This document shows positions 1 through 8,226 of a stretch of DNA of 64,000 bases, piece after piece. The notes beneath the pieces are model-generated. The model saw only the letters and a list, made by a program, of their open reading frames with translations. It was not told the DNA's origin and made no database searches. The position numbers and the translations under genes were made by a program. Position 1 is the first letter of the stretch. Each line of letters starts with the position of its first letter. Source of the stretch: Rhizobium sp. 18055 (GTDB lineage Bacteria; Pseudomonadota; Alphaproteobacteria; Rhizobiales; Rhizobiaceae); the NCBI RefSeq assembly GCF_902706285.1, contig NZ_CACSKD010000001.1, positions 124,001 to 188,000 on the forward strand. Reading direction: 5' to 3'.

Positions 1-1
1 G

Positions 2-502
2 CTGCGCAGCCCTGTGGCGCGAGGGCGGGTCAGCTCGGGATTCGGGATGCGGCGACATCCGATCCTGGGTTTTGCGACCATACATGAAGGCGTTGACTGG
101 GCCGCACCGAAAGGAACGGCAATCCTTGCCACTGGCGACGGCGTTGTCGAGAAAGCCGGCCCGACCAGCGGCGGCTACGGCAACCAGACCATCATTCGCC
201 ACGCGAACGGCTATGCGTCGTCCTACAATCACCAGAACGCCATCGCCAAGGGCATCCGCCCGGGCGTCAAGGTCCACCAGGGGCAGGTGATCGGTTGGGT
301 CGGCAGCACCGGCCGGTCGACCGGCCCGCATGTGCACTACGAGATCTCCGTCAACGGTAACCGCGTCGATCCGATGACCATCCGTTTCCCGGATGCCGAT
401 GCGCTGAAGGGACCGGCACTGGCCGATTTCTCCAAGCAGCGCGATCGCATCGACGACCTGCTCGATCACCACGTACCGCTCCGCATCGCCTCCAGCAAGT
501 GA
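2..502 (+). CDS. M23 family metallopeptidase, C-terminal part (5' end outside window)
   Basis: The reading frame is open from the first bases and has no convincing start, so this is the C-terminal 166 codons of a longer protein. It is a LytM/M23 zinc endopeptidase domain, which cleaves peptide cross-links of peptidoglycan outside the inner membrane. Counting from the GTG at 14, the first zinc-ligand motif HxxxD is H24/D28, and the HxH motif is H106/H108 (HVHYE). The segment GRVSSGFGMRRHPILG is the usual opening of the domain. A short charged tail follows. The family normally has an N-terminal membrane anchor or coiled coil, which would lie upstream of the window. The active-site motifs look complete; substrate and regulation cannot be judged from this fragment. 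Confidence 0.9.
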   Translation: MRSPVARGRVSSGFGMRRHPILGFATIHEGVDWAAPKGTAILATGDGVVEKAGPTSGGYGNQTIIRHANGYASSYNHQNAIAKGIRPGVKVHQGQVIGWVGSTGRSTGPHVHYEISVNGNRVDPMTIRFPDADALKGPALADFSKQRDRIDDLLDHHVPLRIASSK

Positions 503-648
503 GTGACCCGCCGCCCCCAGGGTGCATCTCGCCCAAGCCCACAGGCGTCTTCGGAGCCCATGCAGGCACCGGCAAACAGGGACTTTGGTCCACTATCGCC
601 GCCACCGGTCCTTCTTCTCTTCCGCGCAAACATCTCTATGGTGGCGCC

Positions 649-2052
649 ATGAATTTCGTCTCGGTCGCCATCCCCAGGAAGATATTGCGTGAACGGCTCA
701 GCCTTGCCTGGCAGTTCGCCATCGTCGGCGCGCTTGTGCTTGTCCTCGGAATGATGCTGATCGGGCTCTGGGTCACCAGCCGGATCGAGGGTGCCGCGGT
801 TCGCAATGCGGCGACCGCGACCGCGCTCTACGTCGACAGCATCATCGCCCCGCTGACCCAGGAACTCGCCTCCGCCACATCGCTCAGCGATGGCGCCAAG
901 CGGGCCTTGACCGAAACCCTGCAGCAGGGGGTGCTGAGCAGCAGGCTCTATTCCTTCAAGATCTGGCGGCCCGATGGCACCGTGCTGTTCAGCAGCGAGC
1001 CGAGCCTTGTGGGCAAATACTTCGGGATGACCGATGGCCTTACGACCGCGTTGTCCGGCTCCATCCACGCCGAGTTCGACGATCTCAAAGGCGAGGAAAA
1101 CCGTCTTGAGCAGAACAGCGGCCAGCCGCTGCTGGAGATCTACAGCCCGATCCGCGAGCCTTGGTCCGGCGACATCATCGCCGTTGCCGAGTTCTACGAG
1201 ATTGCCAGCGACCTGCGCAACGAGCTCGACGTCGTGCGGCTGCAGAGCTGGCTGGTGGTCGGGGCGGTCACGGCGGGAATGCTCGCCTTGCTGTTCGGCA
1301 TAGTCGCCAGAGGCAGCCATCTGATCGAGGTCCAGCGCCGGTCTCTCGACACGCAGGTGGGCGAACTGTCGCGGATGCTCGATCTGAACCGGGCACTTCG
1401 GCAGCGTGCCGACACGGCCAACCAGCGCACGGCGACGCTGAACGAACGCTATCTCAGGCGGATTTCGTCGGAGTTGCACGACGGCCCCGCCCAGCTTCTC
1501 GGCTTTGCCGCCCTGCGGCTCGAGGCGATCGGCAAGGGCCGAGGCCAAAGTCACGGAAAGGATCGGGACGATGACGAATCGCTGGTCAGCAATTCGATCA
1601 CCGAGGCGATCCAGGAGATCCGCAACATCTGCCGCGATCTGACGCTGCCGGAGCTGGAACCGTTGCGCGGCGACGACGTCGTCCGCCGCGCCATCCAGGC
1701 GCATGAGAGCTATTCGCGGACCAAGATCAAATCGGATGTCGGCAGGCTCGATATCACCTCGCAGGCCGCGAAGATCTGCGTCTACCGTTTCATCCAGGAA
1801 GCGCTGAGCAATGCCACCCGGCATGCAAAGGCAACGCAGATCTCGCTGACGGCGGTTGAAGACGAGCATGGCATCCGGATTTCGGTCGCCGATAATGGTG
1901 CCGGTTTCGTTCGCTCCGGCGAGGAGCGCGGGCTCGGGCTTGCCGGGTTGGAGGAGCGGCTGGCCGGTCTCGGCGGTCGGCTCGAGGTCACCTCCGATGC
2001 CGGCAGCGGAACGACGGTGCAGATGACGCTACCGAGGAGGAGTTCCGAATGA
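649..2052 (+). CDS. Sensor histidine kinase, NarL/DegS (HisKA_3) type
   Basis: A membrane kinase of 467 aa that would phosphorylate the response regulator encoded immediately downstream. Two transmembrane segments (about 22-43 and 200-221) enclose a periplasmic sensor domain of about 155 residues containing a PDGTVLFSS stretch typical of single-Cache/PAS-like sensors. The dimerization/phosphoacceptor helix carries H277 in SSELHDGPAQ. The ATPase domain shows the N box around N388 (EALSNATRHA), DNGAGF at 415-420 and a GLGLAGLEER lid region near 428-437. The open frame extends to 499, but the ATG at 649 is preferred because it starts just before the first membrane helix and the upstream residues look non-coding. 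The stop overlaps the next ATG by four bases (ATGA), so the two genes are translationally coupled. The signal is unknown. Confidence 0.92.
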   Translation: MNFVSVAIPRKILRERLSLAWQFAIVGALVLVLGMMLIGLWVTSRIEGAAVRNAATATALYVDSIIAPLTQELASATSLSDGAKRALTETLQQGVLSSRLYSFKIWRPDGTVLFSSEPSLVGKYFGMTDGLTTALSGSIHAEFDDLKGEENRLEQNSGQPLLEIYSPIREPWSGDIIAVAEFYEIASDLRNELDVVRLQSWLVVGAVTAGMLALLFGIVARGSHLIEVQRRSLDTQVGELSRMLDLNRALRQRADTANQRTATLNERYLRRISSELHDGPAQLLGFAALRLEAIGKGRGQSHGKDRDDDESLVSNSITEAIQEIRNICRDLTLPELEPLRGDDVVRRAIQAHESYSRTKIKSDVGRLDITSQAAKICVYRFIQEALSNATRHAKATQISLTAVEDEHGIRISVADNGAGFVRSGEERGLGLAGLEERLAGLGGRLEVTSDAGSGTTVQMTLPRRSSE

Positions 2053-2720
2053 CAACGAGCACGCTGAGGGTGGCGATCGTCGACGATCACCCGATCTTCC
2101 GAAACGGTCTGTCGCGCAGCCTGGCAGACGAGCCGGGCTTCGAGGTGGTCGGCGAAGGCGCCAGCGCTGCCGATGCCGTCGCCCTTTTCAGCCAGCACAG
2201 GCCGGATGCGTTGCTGCTCGATCTGTCGATGCCGGGCGGCGGGCACGAGGCATTACGCCAGATCATCAGGCAGGATGCTTCGGCCGCAGTGATCGTGCTC
2301 ACCGCCTCCGAAGAAGACGACGATCTCTTCGATGCTTTGAAGGAAGGGGCGAGAGGCTACATCCTCAAAGGCGTCAGCGCCTCGACATTGGTGTCTGCGG
2401 TGCGCAACGTGGTGGCCGGCGAGAGCTATGTGTCGCCAAGTCTGGCCGCGCGCATTCTGACCGAGATGCGGGGCGACCCGCCGCCGGTGCCGAATGCGGC
2501 GCGAGGGCCTCATGACGATGCGCTGGCAAGCCTGACGCCACGCGAGGAGCAGATCCTCGGTCTGGTGGCAGACGGCAACAGCAACAAGGAGGTTGCCCGC
2601 CAGCTCAACCTCCAGGAAAAGACGATCAAGCACAATATGACCCGCATCCTGCAGAAGCTGAAGGCGCGCAACCGCACCGAGGCTGCGATCTTCCTGCGCG
2701 ACGCGCGATCACGGCCATGA
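2049..2720 (+). CDS. Response regulator, NarL/FixJ (LuxR-HTH) family
   Basis: A DNA-binding response regulator of 223 aa. The receiver domain spans about 6-120, with the acidic pair D12/D13, phosphoacceptor D58 (LLLDLSMPG) and the conserved Lys in GYILKG. The C-terminal LuxR-type helix-turn-helix (about 155-215) begins LTPREEQILGLVADG and contains NKEVARQLNLQEKTIK. Start and stop overlap with the kinase gene (ATGA at 2049-2052) shows that it is the cognate partner. The pair belongs to the DegS/DegU-NarX/NarL class. Nothing in the neighbourhood reveals its targets. Confidence 0.95.
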   Translation: MTTSTLRVAIVDDHPIFRNGLSRSLADEPGFEVVGEGASAADAVALFSQHRPDALLLDLSMPGGGHEALRQIIRQDASAAVIVLTASEEDDDLFDALKEGARGYILKGVSASTLVSAVRNVVAGESYVSPSLAARILTEMRGDPPPVPNAARGPHDDALASLTPREEQILGLVADGNSNKEVARQLNLQEKTIKHNMTRILQKLKARNRTEAAIFLRDARSRP

Positions 2721-2727
2721 GAGCGGA

Positions 2728-3144
2728 TCAGCGGAGGCGATCGATGTCGCCTGCCCTGGCGGCGCGGCGGATCACCAGGCGCCCATCCGGATCGAACAGC
2801 TCGTAGCGGCCGTTCCTGATCCGCTCGCGCCAGCCGCCGTCATAGGCCCGGTCCTCGCTGCCAGGCGCAGAACCGGTCCGGTCGTCCCTGCCGCCGTGTC
2901 GGCTTTCGCCCGAACCACTGCCCGAACCGCCGGAGCTATCGTCCGATCCATGCGATCCCGAGGAACCGGAAGAACCCGAATGCCCCGACCCGGACGACCC
3001 GGAACCCGAGCCGCCACTCCCCGAGCTTCCGCTGCCGCTCGACCCACCGCTGCCGCCTTTGTCCACCAGCGCCGCAACCGGGCTCAGCAGTCCAACGAGC
3101 AGACAGAGCAAGCCTGCGGACATGATCGTCGACCTGTTGTTCAT
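2728..3144 (-). CDS. Secreted Gly/Ser-rich low-complexity protein, hypothetical
   Basis: A protein of 138 aa with an N-terminal signal peptide (hydrophobic core about 8-26, ending near PVAA). Roughly 60 residues of Gly-Ser repeats follow, turning into His/Asp/Arg-rich sequence. The C-terminal module of about 30 residues is conserved-looking and reads GRYELFDPDGRLVIRR. A GAGGAG ribosome site sits a few bases before the ATG, which supports real translation despite the low complexity. It is transcribed toward the response regulator (convergent). The GS region resembles a flexible linker and the tail a small globular or anchoring element. Function is not recognised. A second small secreted His/Asp/Gly-rich protein lies just upstream on the same strand. 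Confidence 0.75.
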   Translation of the reverse strand: MNNRSTIMSAGLLCLLVGLLSPVAALVDKGGSGGSSGSGSSGSGGSGSGSSGSGHSGSSGSSGSHGSDDSSGGSGSGSGESRHGGRDDRTGSAPGSEDRAYDGGWRERIRNGRYELFDPDGRLVIRRAARAGDIDRLR

Positions 3145-3319
3145 GAGCGATCTCCTCGTTAGAGCCGGTCTAAGTTAAATGGTCGCAGGCCTGCCGGGGC
3201 AGGTTCTCGTCGGGGCATCGGCGATCGCCGAAAGGCGTGCAGGAGCTGAGCGGGTCGAACCGGCGGAGAGATGCCCGGTCCTTGCACAGGACCGGGTCAT
3301 CGACGTGCCCGGCTCCGGA

Positions 3320-3694
3320 CTATCGGCGTCCGCCGTGATCATCGCCGCCGCCGTGGCCGCCGCCGCCGTGATCGCCGTCATGTCCACTGTCACGCCCACT
3401 GTGATGGCCACTGTCGTCAGCACCACTGTGATGCTGGTGCCGGGCAGCATCGTCGGCGCCATGTCGTGTTGACGATGCGCTGTGGCTGATATGACCGGGA
3501 CCGTCATCACCGCTGCGACCGCGATGCTTCAACTTGAGAATATCGTCGGCGCCGCGGCGCACAAGCACGACGGCTAAATGCGATGGGGATGCAAGGCCCG
3601 CCTGCGGTGGCAACGGCGCGGCGCTGCTTGACGTACCGAATGACAGGGTGGACGATGCGAAGGCAACGCAGGCGTAAAGGGCAATTTTCTGCAT
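3320..3694 (-). CDS. Secreted His/Asp/Gly-rich protein, hypothetical
   Basis: A protein of 124 aa with a clear signal peptide (about 1-25, SSSAAP near the cleavage site). About 45 residues of ordinary sequence (including VVLVRRGADDILKLKHRGR) precede a C-terminal half almost entirely of His, Asp and Gly. AAGGAG lies at good spacing before the ATG. The His/Asp density suggests divalent metal binding (Ni, Zn, Cu or Fe) in the periplasm, but that is inference from composition only. The repetitive tail could also vary in length between strains. It probably belongs with the Gly/Ser-rich gene downstream on the same strand, 175 bp away. Confidence 0.7.
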   Translation of the reverse strand: MQKIALYACVAFASSTLSFGTSSSAAPLPPQAGLASPSHLAVVLVRRGADDILKLKHRGRSGDDGPGHISHSASSTRHGADDAARHQHHSGADDSGHHSGRDSGHDGDHGGGGHGGGDDHGGRR

Positions 3695-3889
3695 TGTTGT
3701 TCTCCTTGGGGTTTCCCCGGGAAACGGGGTCTCGCGACCGGAAAGGCCGGATTGCGACGAAAACCTCCCGCCGCAATGCCAAGTGTCGCTGATCTCAGGG
3801 CTATTGATAGCGTCCCCGGCCCTCTACGACTGGGATAGGGACTTTAGTCCGCATGGTCAGGACGAAGGCCCCGCTATAAGTGGAGTGTG

Positions 3890-3911
3890 TTTGAATAGTT
3901 TTAGATTCAAA
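3890..3911. promoter_or_regulatory. Perfect inverted repeat upstream of iron-type binding protein gene
   Basis: TTTGAAT, eight spacer bases, ATTCAAA: perfect 7-bp arms in AT-rich DNA about 80 bp before the ATG of the periplasmic iron-type binding protein. The placement suits an operator. Rhizobial iron regulators (Irr, RirA) act on palindromes upstream of such genes, but the spacing does not match the RirA TGA-N9-TCA pattern (here TGA-N12-TCA), and resemblance to the Irr box is only partial. The binding protein is therefore unknown. Confidence 0.4.
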
Positions 3912-3990
3912 TCCATTGGCCTACCAACGCATAGCGACCGAACGCCTGAGCCTGTCCGCGCTCGGTTTCGGTCCAATCGGGGAGTATCAC

Positions 3991-5001
3991 ATGAGGAATT
4001 CCATTCGCCGGAAGCTGGCATCCGCCGCAATGCTTCTCGCCGCAACTGCTTTCGCCCACGGTGCGTTAGCGCAGGATGCCGAGGGCATTGTCGTCTACAA
4101 CGCCCAGCACGAAGGTCTCGGAATGGCCTGGGCAGAAGGCTTCACCAAGGATACCGGCATCAAGGTTACGGTTCGCAAGGGCAGCGACATGCAGTTCGCC
4201 AACCAGATCGTCCAGGAAGGCGACGCCTCGCCGGCCGACGTATTTCTGACCGAGAATTCGCCTGCGATGGCGCTGGTCGGCGCAGCCGGGCTGTTCGCTC
4301 CGATCGACAAGGAAACGCTGGCCCAGGTTCCGGCCCAGTATCATCCTGCTGACGGCATGTGGACCGGCATCGCCGCCCGCTCGACCGTCTTTGCCTACGA
4401 CAAGAACAAGCTGACCGAAGACAAGCTGCCGAAGTCGATGCTCGATCTCGCCGATCCGGCGTGGAAGGGTCGCTGGGGCGCGTCGCCGGGTGGTGCGGAC
4501 TTTCAGGCGATCGTCGGCGCGCTGCTGCAACTGAAGGGCGAGGCAGCAACCGCTGCGTGGCTCAAGGCCATGAAGGAAAATGCCACGCCTTACAAGGGCA
4601 ACAGCGTTGCCATGAAGGCGGTCAATGCCGGTGAAGTCGAAGGTGCGGTGATCTATCACTACTACTGGTTCGGCGATCAGGCGAAGACCGGCGAGAACAG
4701 CAAGAACGTTGCGCTTCACTACTTCCGCAACGAAGATCCGGGCGCATTCCTCAGCGTTTCCGGCGGCGGCGTGCTGAAGTCCAGCAAGCATGTGAAGGAA
4801 GCCCAGGCGCTTGTGAAGTGGATCACCTCCAAGGCTGGCCAGGACATCCTGAAGACCGGCGATTCCTTCGAATACGCGATCAACGGCGATGCCAACGCCA
4901 AGCTCGTGCCGATCGCCGATCTGCATGCGCCAAAGGTCGAAGCCTCCAAGCTCGACAACAAGAAGGTCGTCGAACTGATGACCGCAGCCGGCCTGCTCTA
5001 A
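3991..5001 (+). CDS. Periplasmic Fe(III)-type ABC transporter substrate-binding protein (FbpA/FutA-like)
   Basis: A protein of 336 aa of the bacterial transferrin class of periplasmic binding proteins, which deliver ferric iron (sometimes with a synergistic anion) to an inner-membrane permease. The signal peptide covers about 1-27 (cleavage after GALA). The mature chain begins with the family's IVVYNAQHEG strand. Other family segments are RKGSDMQFANQI, SPADVFLTE and the aromatic HYYWFGDQ region, where FbpA proteins place their iron-binding tyrosines. The ATG at 3991 is chosen over an upstream in-frame ATG because GGGGAG precedes it and the signal peptide then begins correctly with MRNSIRRK. 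No permease or ATPase gene is adjacent, so it is an orphan binding protein. A strong terminator follows directly. Confidence 0.88.
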   Translation: MRNSIRRKLASAAMLLAATAFAHGALAQDAEGIVVYNAQHEGLGMAWAEGFTKDTGIKVTVRKGSDMQFANQIVQEGDASPADVFLTENSPAMALVGAAGLFAPIDKETLAQVPAQYHPADGMWTGIAARSTVFAYDKNKLTEDKLPKSMLDLADPAWKGRWGASPGGADFQAIVGALLQLKGEAATAAWLKAMKENATPYKGNSVAMKAVNAGEVEGAVIYHYYWFGDQAKTGENSKNVALHYFRNEDPGAFLSVSGGGVLKSSKHVKEAQALVKWITSKAGQDILKTGDSFEYAINGDANAKLVPIADLHAPKVEASKLDNKKVVELMTAAGLL

Positions 5002-5021
5002 CATCGGGCAGAACCGACATC

Positions 5022-5055
5022 GGACCGCGCGGCAAAGGCCGCGCGGTCCTTTCTG
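5022..5055 (+). terminator. Rho-independent terminator
   Basis: GGACCGCGCGGC pairs perfectly with GCCGCGCGGTCC (12 bp) across a four-base AAAG loop and is followed by TTTCTGTTT. It lies 20 bp past the stop of the iron-type binding protein gene and closes a single-gene transcript. Confidence 0.85.
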
Positions 5056-5856
5056 TTTGCGGGCGCGGCGACCTTGGGAGGGCCCGCCGAGCATGCCTTC
5101 GCCAAGCCCGGGCCGGCCGTCCCGGGTGTCTTGACGCACCCAAGATCAGCCGCGCATCGGCATTCGACGCCGTGCTGATTCAGCCTCGGTCCACTCCGGA
5201 CATATTCGTCCAGCCTTAATTGAACTCCACCCAGCTTCCGACTCTCCACCCTCATCCTCGCCCCTGTGGTGGGGATCCAGCCACGGCGCATCTGCGCCGT
5301 GAATGACGCACTTCATTCCGGGTGAAGCGTCCTCTGCACCCAAGGACTTGGGTGCGCTGGATGAGGGAAGTTGAAGTGGCATCCTTCTCTCAAAAACAAC
5401 GGTTTACGCGAAATATATCCGCGAATTTTCCCCGTCCTCCTCATCATCCATAGAATCTCCTTCGTCCCGTCATCGGATACACCGCGAGGCGATTGCGGCG
5501 AGACGGGATCGGCGCCGGGTGTTTGGGGAAGACGCAAGTCCACTCATCCGGGGTTCGCAGAAATGGTCCCCTCTGGAGACGGCAGGGCGCATAGCCCCGA
5601 GTTGAGCTCCGGACGTGCCTGTGCGGCACACATGGTTCCGCCGCGAAGTTGGGCGGAAAGGCAGAGAGACCTGAGTCGCGGGCATAAACCGCCGAACGGG
5701 GCGCTGGGAAGCGCCATATACATTCTACTCTATCGCGGCAATTTCCAGCGCCCCGTCCGAGTGAAATGGCATGGTGGGATCACGGGTTTTCGGGCTGCGT
5801 GAGGTTTTGGTGTGTGGAGTGTTTGGCATGTTTATCGAGGCGTGTTGCCGTGAAAA
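5056..5856. other. Gene-free, hairpin-rich intergenic region
   Basis: About 800 bases with no convincing gene. The longest open frame (5371-5802, plus) has no codon bias or recognisable domain. Several perfect hairpins are present: CACGGCGCA/TGCGCCGTG (5282-5301), CACCCAAG/CTTGGGTG (5337-5354), TTCCGCC/GGCGGAA (about 5637-5657), and a 12-bp pair at 5696-5756. The first two, with the sequence around 5240-5300, resemble degenerate rhizobial intergenic repeats. The remainder could hold a small RNA, but no known family was recognised. Confidence 0.5.
5696..5756. repeat. 12-bp perfect inverted repeat enclosing 37 bp
   Basis: ACGGGGCGCTGG (5696-5707) and CCAGCGCCCCGT (5745-5756) are exact reverse complements. 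A smaller hairpin (GGCGC/GCGCC) is nested at the left end. There is no coding sequence inside. It may be a miniature repeat or the stem of a structured RNA. Confidence 0.5.
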
Positions 5857-6001
5857 CCCCCTCTGTCCTGCCGGACATCTCCCCCACAGGTGGTGAGATT
5901 GGCTGGGCGGGGCCGCTCGGTTCGATCGTCATTGTTTGGGGAGAAGCGTCCTACGAGTCGATCTCCCTCCTTGTGGAGAGATGTCCGGCGGGACAGAGGG
6001 G
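5857..6001. repeat. RIME-type palindromic intergenic element, copy 1
   Basis: About 145 bp bounded by inverted arms: left CCCCTCTGTCCTGCCGGACA and right TGTCCGGCGGGACAGAGGGG. Each arm continues inward with a second hairpin-forming CATCTCCCCC / GGAGAGATG segment. A second copy at 11167-11312 shares the arms. Short palindromic mosaics of this kind are known from rhizobia as RIME elements; the assignment rests on recognition of the arm sequence. It lies just beyond the 3' end of hutC. Confidence 0.8.
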
Positions 6002-6086
6002 ACGCCCGCGGCACACCATCGGCAAAGCAGAACCGCAGCGACAGAGCCCGAAGCCTCGCCCGCAACGATACGTCCCGCCGCCCCAC

Positions 6087-6806
6087 TCAGGACGCCGGCG
6101 TGAACCGGGCCACCAGGGCATGCTTGTCGCCGGGATAGGTGAACCGCACATGCGTCACCGGGCCGATATTGCTCCAGGTGCGGCGCTCGACCACCAAGCA
6201 GGCGGTGTTGCGGGGAATGTCGAGGCTGGCGGCCTGATCGGCTCCCGCCGCGATGGCGTGAATGCGGTGTTCGGCGCTGCTCCACGGAACCTGGTTGAGC
6301 AGCCAGGCGCCCGGCGGCACGGTCGAGAAATCGGCGCTGTCGGCCTCCGGCACGGTGACGAGGCTGATCAGCCGCTCCTCCAGGCAGAAGGGGCGCCCGC
6401 CCGCCTGGTGGATGCAGACCACCTCGACCACCGACGATCCGGGCTCCAACTCCAGCCGGCGGATATCGTCGGCACCGGCCTTGCGCCTGGTGCGCTTCAC
6501 GATCGCGAAGGCATAGGAGAGGTTCAGGGATTTGACCTCGGCCTCGATGTCATGGATCTCCAGCACCGCGGATTGGGCCTGCGGCTGGGTGACGAAGCTG
6601 CCGGATTTCTTGCGGCGTTCGATCAGCCCGGCCTTGGCCAGTTGGGTCAGCGCCTTGTTGACGGTCATCCGCGAGCAGTCGTATTCCTTGGTCAGCTCGA
6701 TCTCGAACGGAATGCGATGACCCGGCGGCCACTCGCCGGAGACGATGCGGCCTTCGATGTCGTTGAGGATACGCTGATGCAAGGTCATGTCCTTGCTCTG
6801 GTCCAT
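6087..6806 (-). CDS. hutC: Histidine utilization repressor HutC (GntR family)
   Basis: A 239-aa GntR/HutC-type repressor. The winged-helix DNA-binding domain (about 8-75) includes TLHQRILNDIEG and SRMTVNKALTQLAKAGLIERR, and a UTRA effector domain follows (about 95-235). In known systems HutC represses hut genes and is released by urocanate. The ATG at 6806 is chosen because MDQSKDMTLHQRI is the expected start of the family; upstream in-frame codons overlap the end of hutF on the other frame and look non-coding. It is the second gene of the leftward hutF-hutC unit, 58 bp after hutF. A likely operator is present in the hutF/hutI intergenic region. Confidence 0.93.
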   Translation of the reverse strand: MDQSKDMTLHQRILNDIEGRIVSGEWPPGHRIPFEIELTKEYDCSRMTVNKALTQLAKAGLIERRKKSGSFVTQPQAQSAVLEIHDIEAEVKSLNLSYAFAIVKRTRRKAGADDIRRLELEPGSSVVEVVCIHQAGGRPFCLEERLISLVTVPEADSADFSTVPPGAWLLNQVPWSSAEHRIHAIAAGADQAASLDIPRNTACLVVERRTWSNIGPVTHVRFTYPGDKHALVARFTPAS

Positions 6807-6864
6807 CGTCACGCTCCGGTTCTGCTTCCGCTCTATCGGCAATCTCGGCAGCTGGAAAGCCCCG

Positions 6865-8226
6865 TCAGGCTGCCAGCAGTTCGCCCATAGCCTTGAGGAA
6901 ACGCCGGTTGATAGCCTCACGGCCGATATGCCGGCCGCCCTCGACCTGTTTGGCGCCCAGCGCCCAGACGCTATCGATCCCGACGTTGCCGGCAAAGATC
7001 CAGTGGTCGAGCAGCTGATCGCCCGCGAGATAGGGTACCGCTGACGTATCCAGCGCGACGATATCGGCATGATTGCCAACCGCCAGACCGCCCGGCGCCT
7101 TCAGGGCTGCACCGCCGCCGGTGATGGCGTGATCGAAGAGATGACGACCGGTCGAGCCGCCGGGTGCGGCAATGACGTTGCGGGCCCTGAGCGCCAACCG
7201 CTCGGAATATTCGAGCTGGCGCAATTCGCCGGCAAGCGAGATCAGCACGTTGGAATCCGAGCCGACGCCATAGCGGCCACCGGCTTCGAGAAACAGCGGC
7301 GCCTGGAATGTCCCGTCGCCAAGATTGGCCTCGGTGATCGGGCAGAGCCCGGCAATCGCCCCACGCCGCGCCATCTCCCGCGTCTCGTCATCGGTCATGT
7401 GGATCGCATGGATCAGGCACCAGCGATCATCGACCGGCGCATTGGCGAGCAGCCACTCGACCGGACGGGCGCCGGACCAGGCGATGCAGTCCTCGACTTC
7501 CTTGACCTGCTCGGCGACGTGGATGTGGATCGGGCCATCACCGGCCATCGGCACAAGCTTCGCCAGTTCATCCGGCGTTGCGGCCCTCAGGCTGTGCGGC
7601 GCAAGGCCAAGCTCGGCGCCGGCAAGCTGGCCGGTCACCTTGCGGCAACCGTCCATCAGCGCCGCAAAGCTGTCGAGCGAATTGATGAAACGGCGCTGGC
7701 CGTCGATTGGGGCGGCACCGCCGAAACCTGAATGCGCGTAGAACACCGGCAGCAGCGTCAGGCCGATGCCAGCCGTTGCGCTCGCCGCCCCGATGCGCTC
7801 GGCAAGCTCGGCGATGTTGGTATAGTGTCGGCCATCCCTGTCGTGGTGCAGGTAGTGAAACTCGCCGACGCGGGAAAACCCGGCCTCGAGCATCTCCATG
7901 TAGAGCTGGGCGGCGACCGCCTCGACATGGTCCGGCGTCATCGACAGCGCGAACTTGTACATGACAGTGCGCCAGCTCCAGAAACTGTCGTTGGCAGGCC
8001 CCCTCACCTCGGCAAGGCCGGCCATGGCGCGCTGAAAAGCGTGGCTGTGGAGGTTCCCCATGGCGGGAACAAGCGTATGATGGCGTTCGTCGGCGGGCTG
8101 AGGCGCAACCGATGTCTCCACCCTGGAGATGCGTCCGTCCTCCAGCGTCAGCCGGACGTCTTTCTGCCAGCCCTGCGGCAACAGCGCAGCACCCGCATGA
8201 AGTCTGGTCGCAACCGTTTGTGCCAT
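6865..8226 (-). CDS. hutF: Formimidoylglutamate deiminase HutF
   Basis: A 453-aa metal-dependent amidohydrolase that converts N-formimino-L-glutamate to N-formyl-L-glutamate plus ammonia, the fourth step of the five-step histidine pathway. Landmarks: the metal-binding HxH in GNLHSHAFQRAMAG, HIHVAEQ, the WCLIHAIHMTDDE segment and GVGSDSN with the catalytic-site Asp. The ATG at 8226 (MAQTVATRLHAG) gives the normal family start; the longer open frame would run through the promoter region and into hutI. It is transcribed leftward with hutC, divergent from hutIHGU. Together with HutG below it makes the formylglutamate branch complete, so HutE-type formiminoglutamase is not needed. Confidence 0.94.
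   Translation of the reverse strand: MAQTVATRLHAGAALLPQGWQKDVRLTLEDGRISRVETSVAPQPADERHHTLVPAMGNLHSHAFQRAMAGLAEVRGPANDSFWSWRTVMYKFALSMTPDHVEAVAAQLYMEMLEAGFSRVGEFHYLHHDRDGRHYTNIAELAERIGAASATAGIGLTLLPVFYAHSGFGGAAPIDGQRRFINSLDSFAALMDGCRKVTGQLAGAELGLAPHSLRAATPDELAKLVPMAGDGPIHIHVAEQVKEVEDCIAWSGARPVEWLLANAPVDDRWCLIHAIHMTDDETREMARRGAIAGLCPITEANLGDGTFQAPLFLEAGGRYGVGSDSNVLISLAGELRQLEYSERLALRARNVIAAPGGSTGRHLFDHAITGGGAALKAPGGLAVGNHADIVALDTSAVPYLAGDQLLDHWIFAGNVGIDSVWALGAKQVEGGRHIGREAINRRFLKAMGELLAA

Noticed and set aside
466..1869. 467-aa open frame antisense to the sensor kinase gene
   Set aside because: It mirrors the GC-rich third-position pattern of the real kinase gene, has no family motif, and lies opposite a clear histidine kinase.
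3175..3510. 111-aa minus-strand frame overlapping the His/Asp-rich gene
   Set aside because: Its Thr/Ala/Val repeats are a frame-shifted reading of the His/Asp/Gly repeats; the other frame has a signal peptide and AAGGAG.
3890..3911. RirA iron-responsive operator
   Set aside because: The palindrome gives TGA-N12-TCA instead of TGA-N9-TCA, so the specific RirA label is not supported.
5537..5690. Possible 6S RNA (wording similar to parts of the E. coli molecule)
   Set aside because: The ends do not pair along the length and several local hairpins dominate, unlike the single long rod of 6S RNA.
5371..5802. 143-aa plus-strand open frame in the hairpin-rich region
   Set aside because: No ribosome site, no domain and interrupted by strong inverted repeats.
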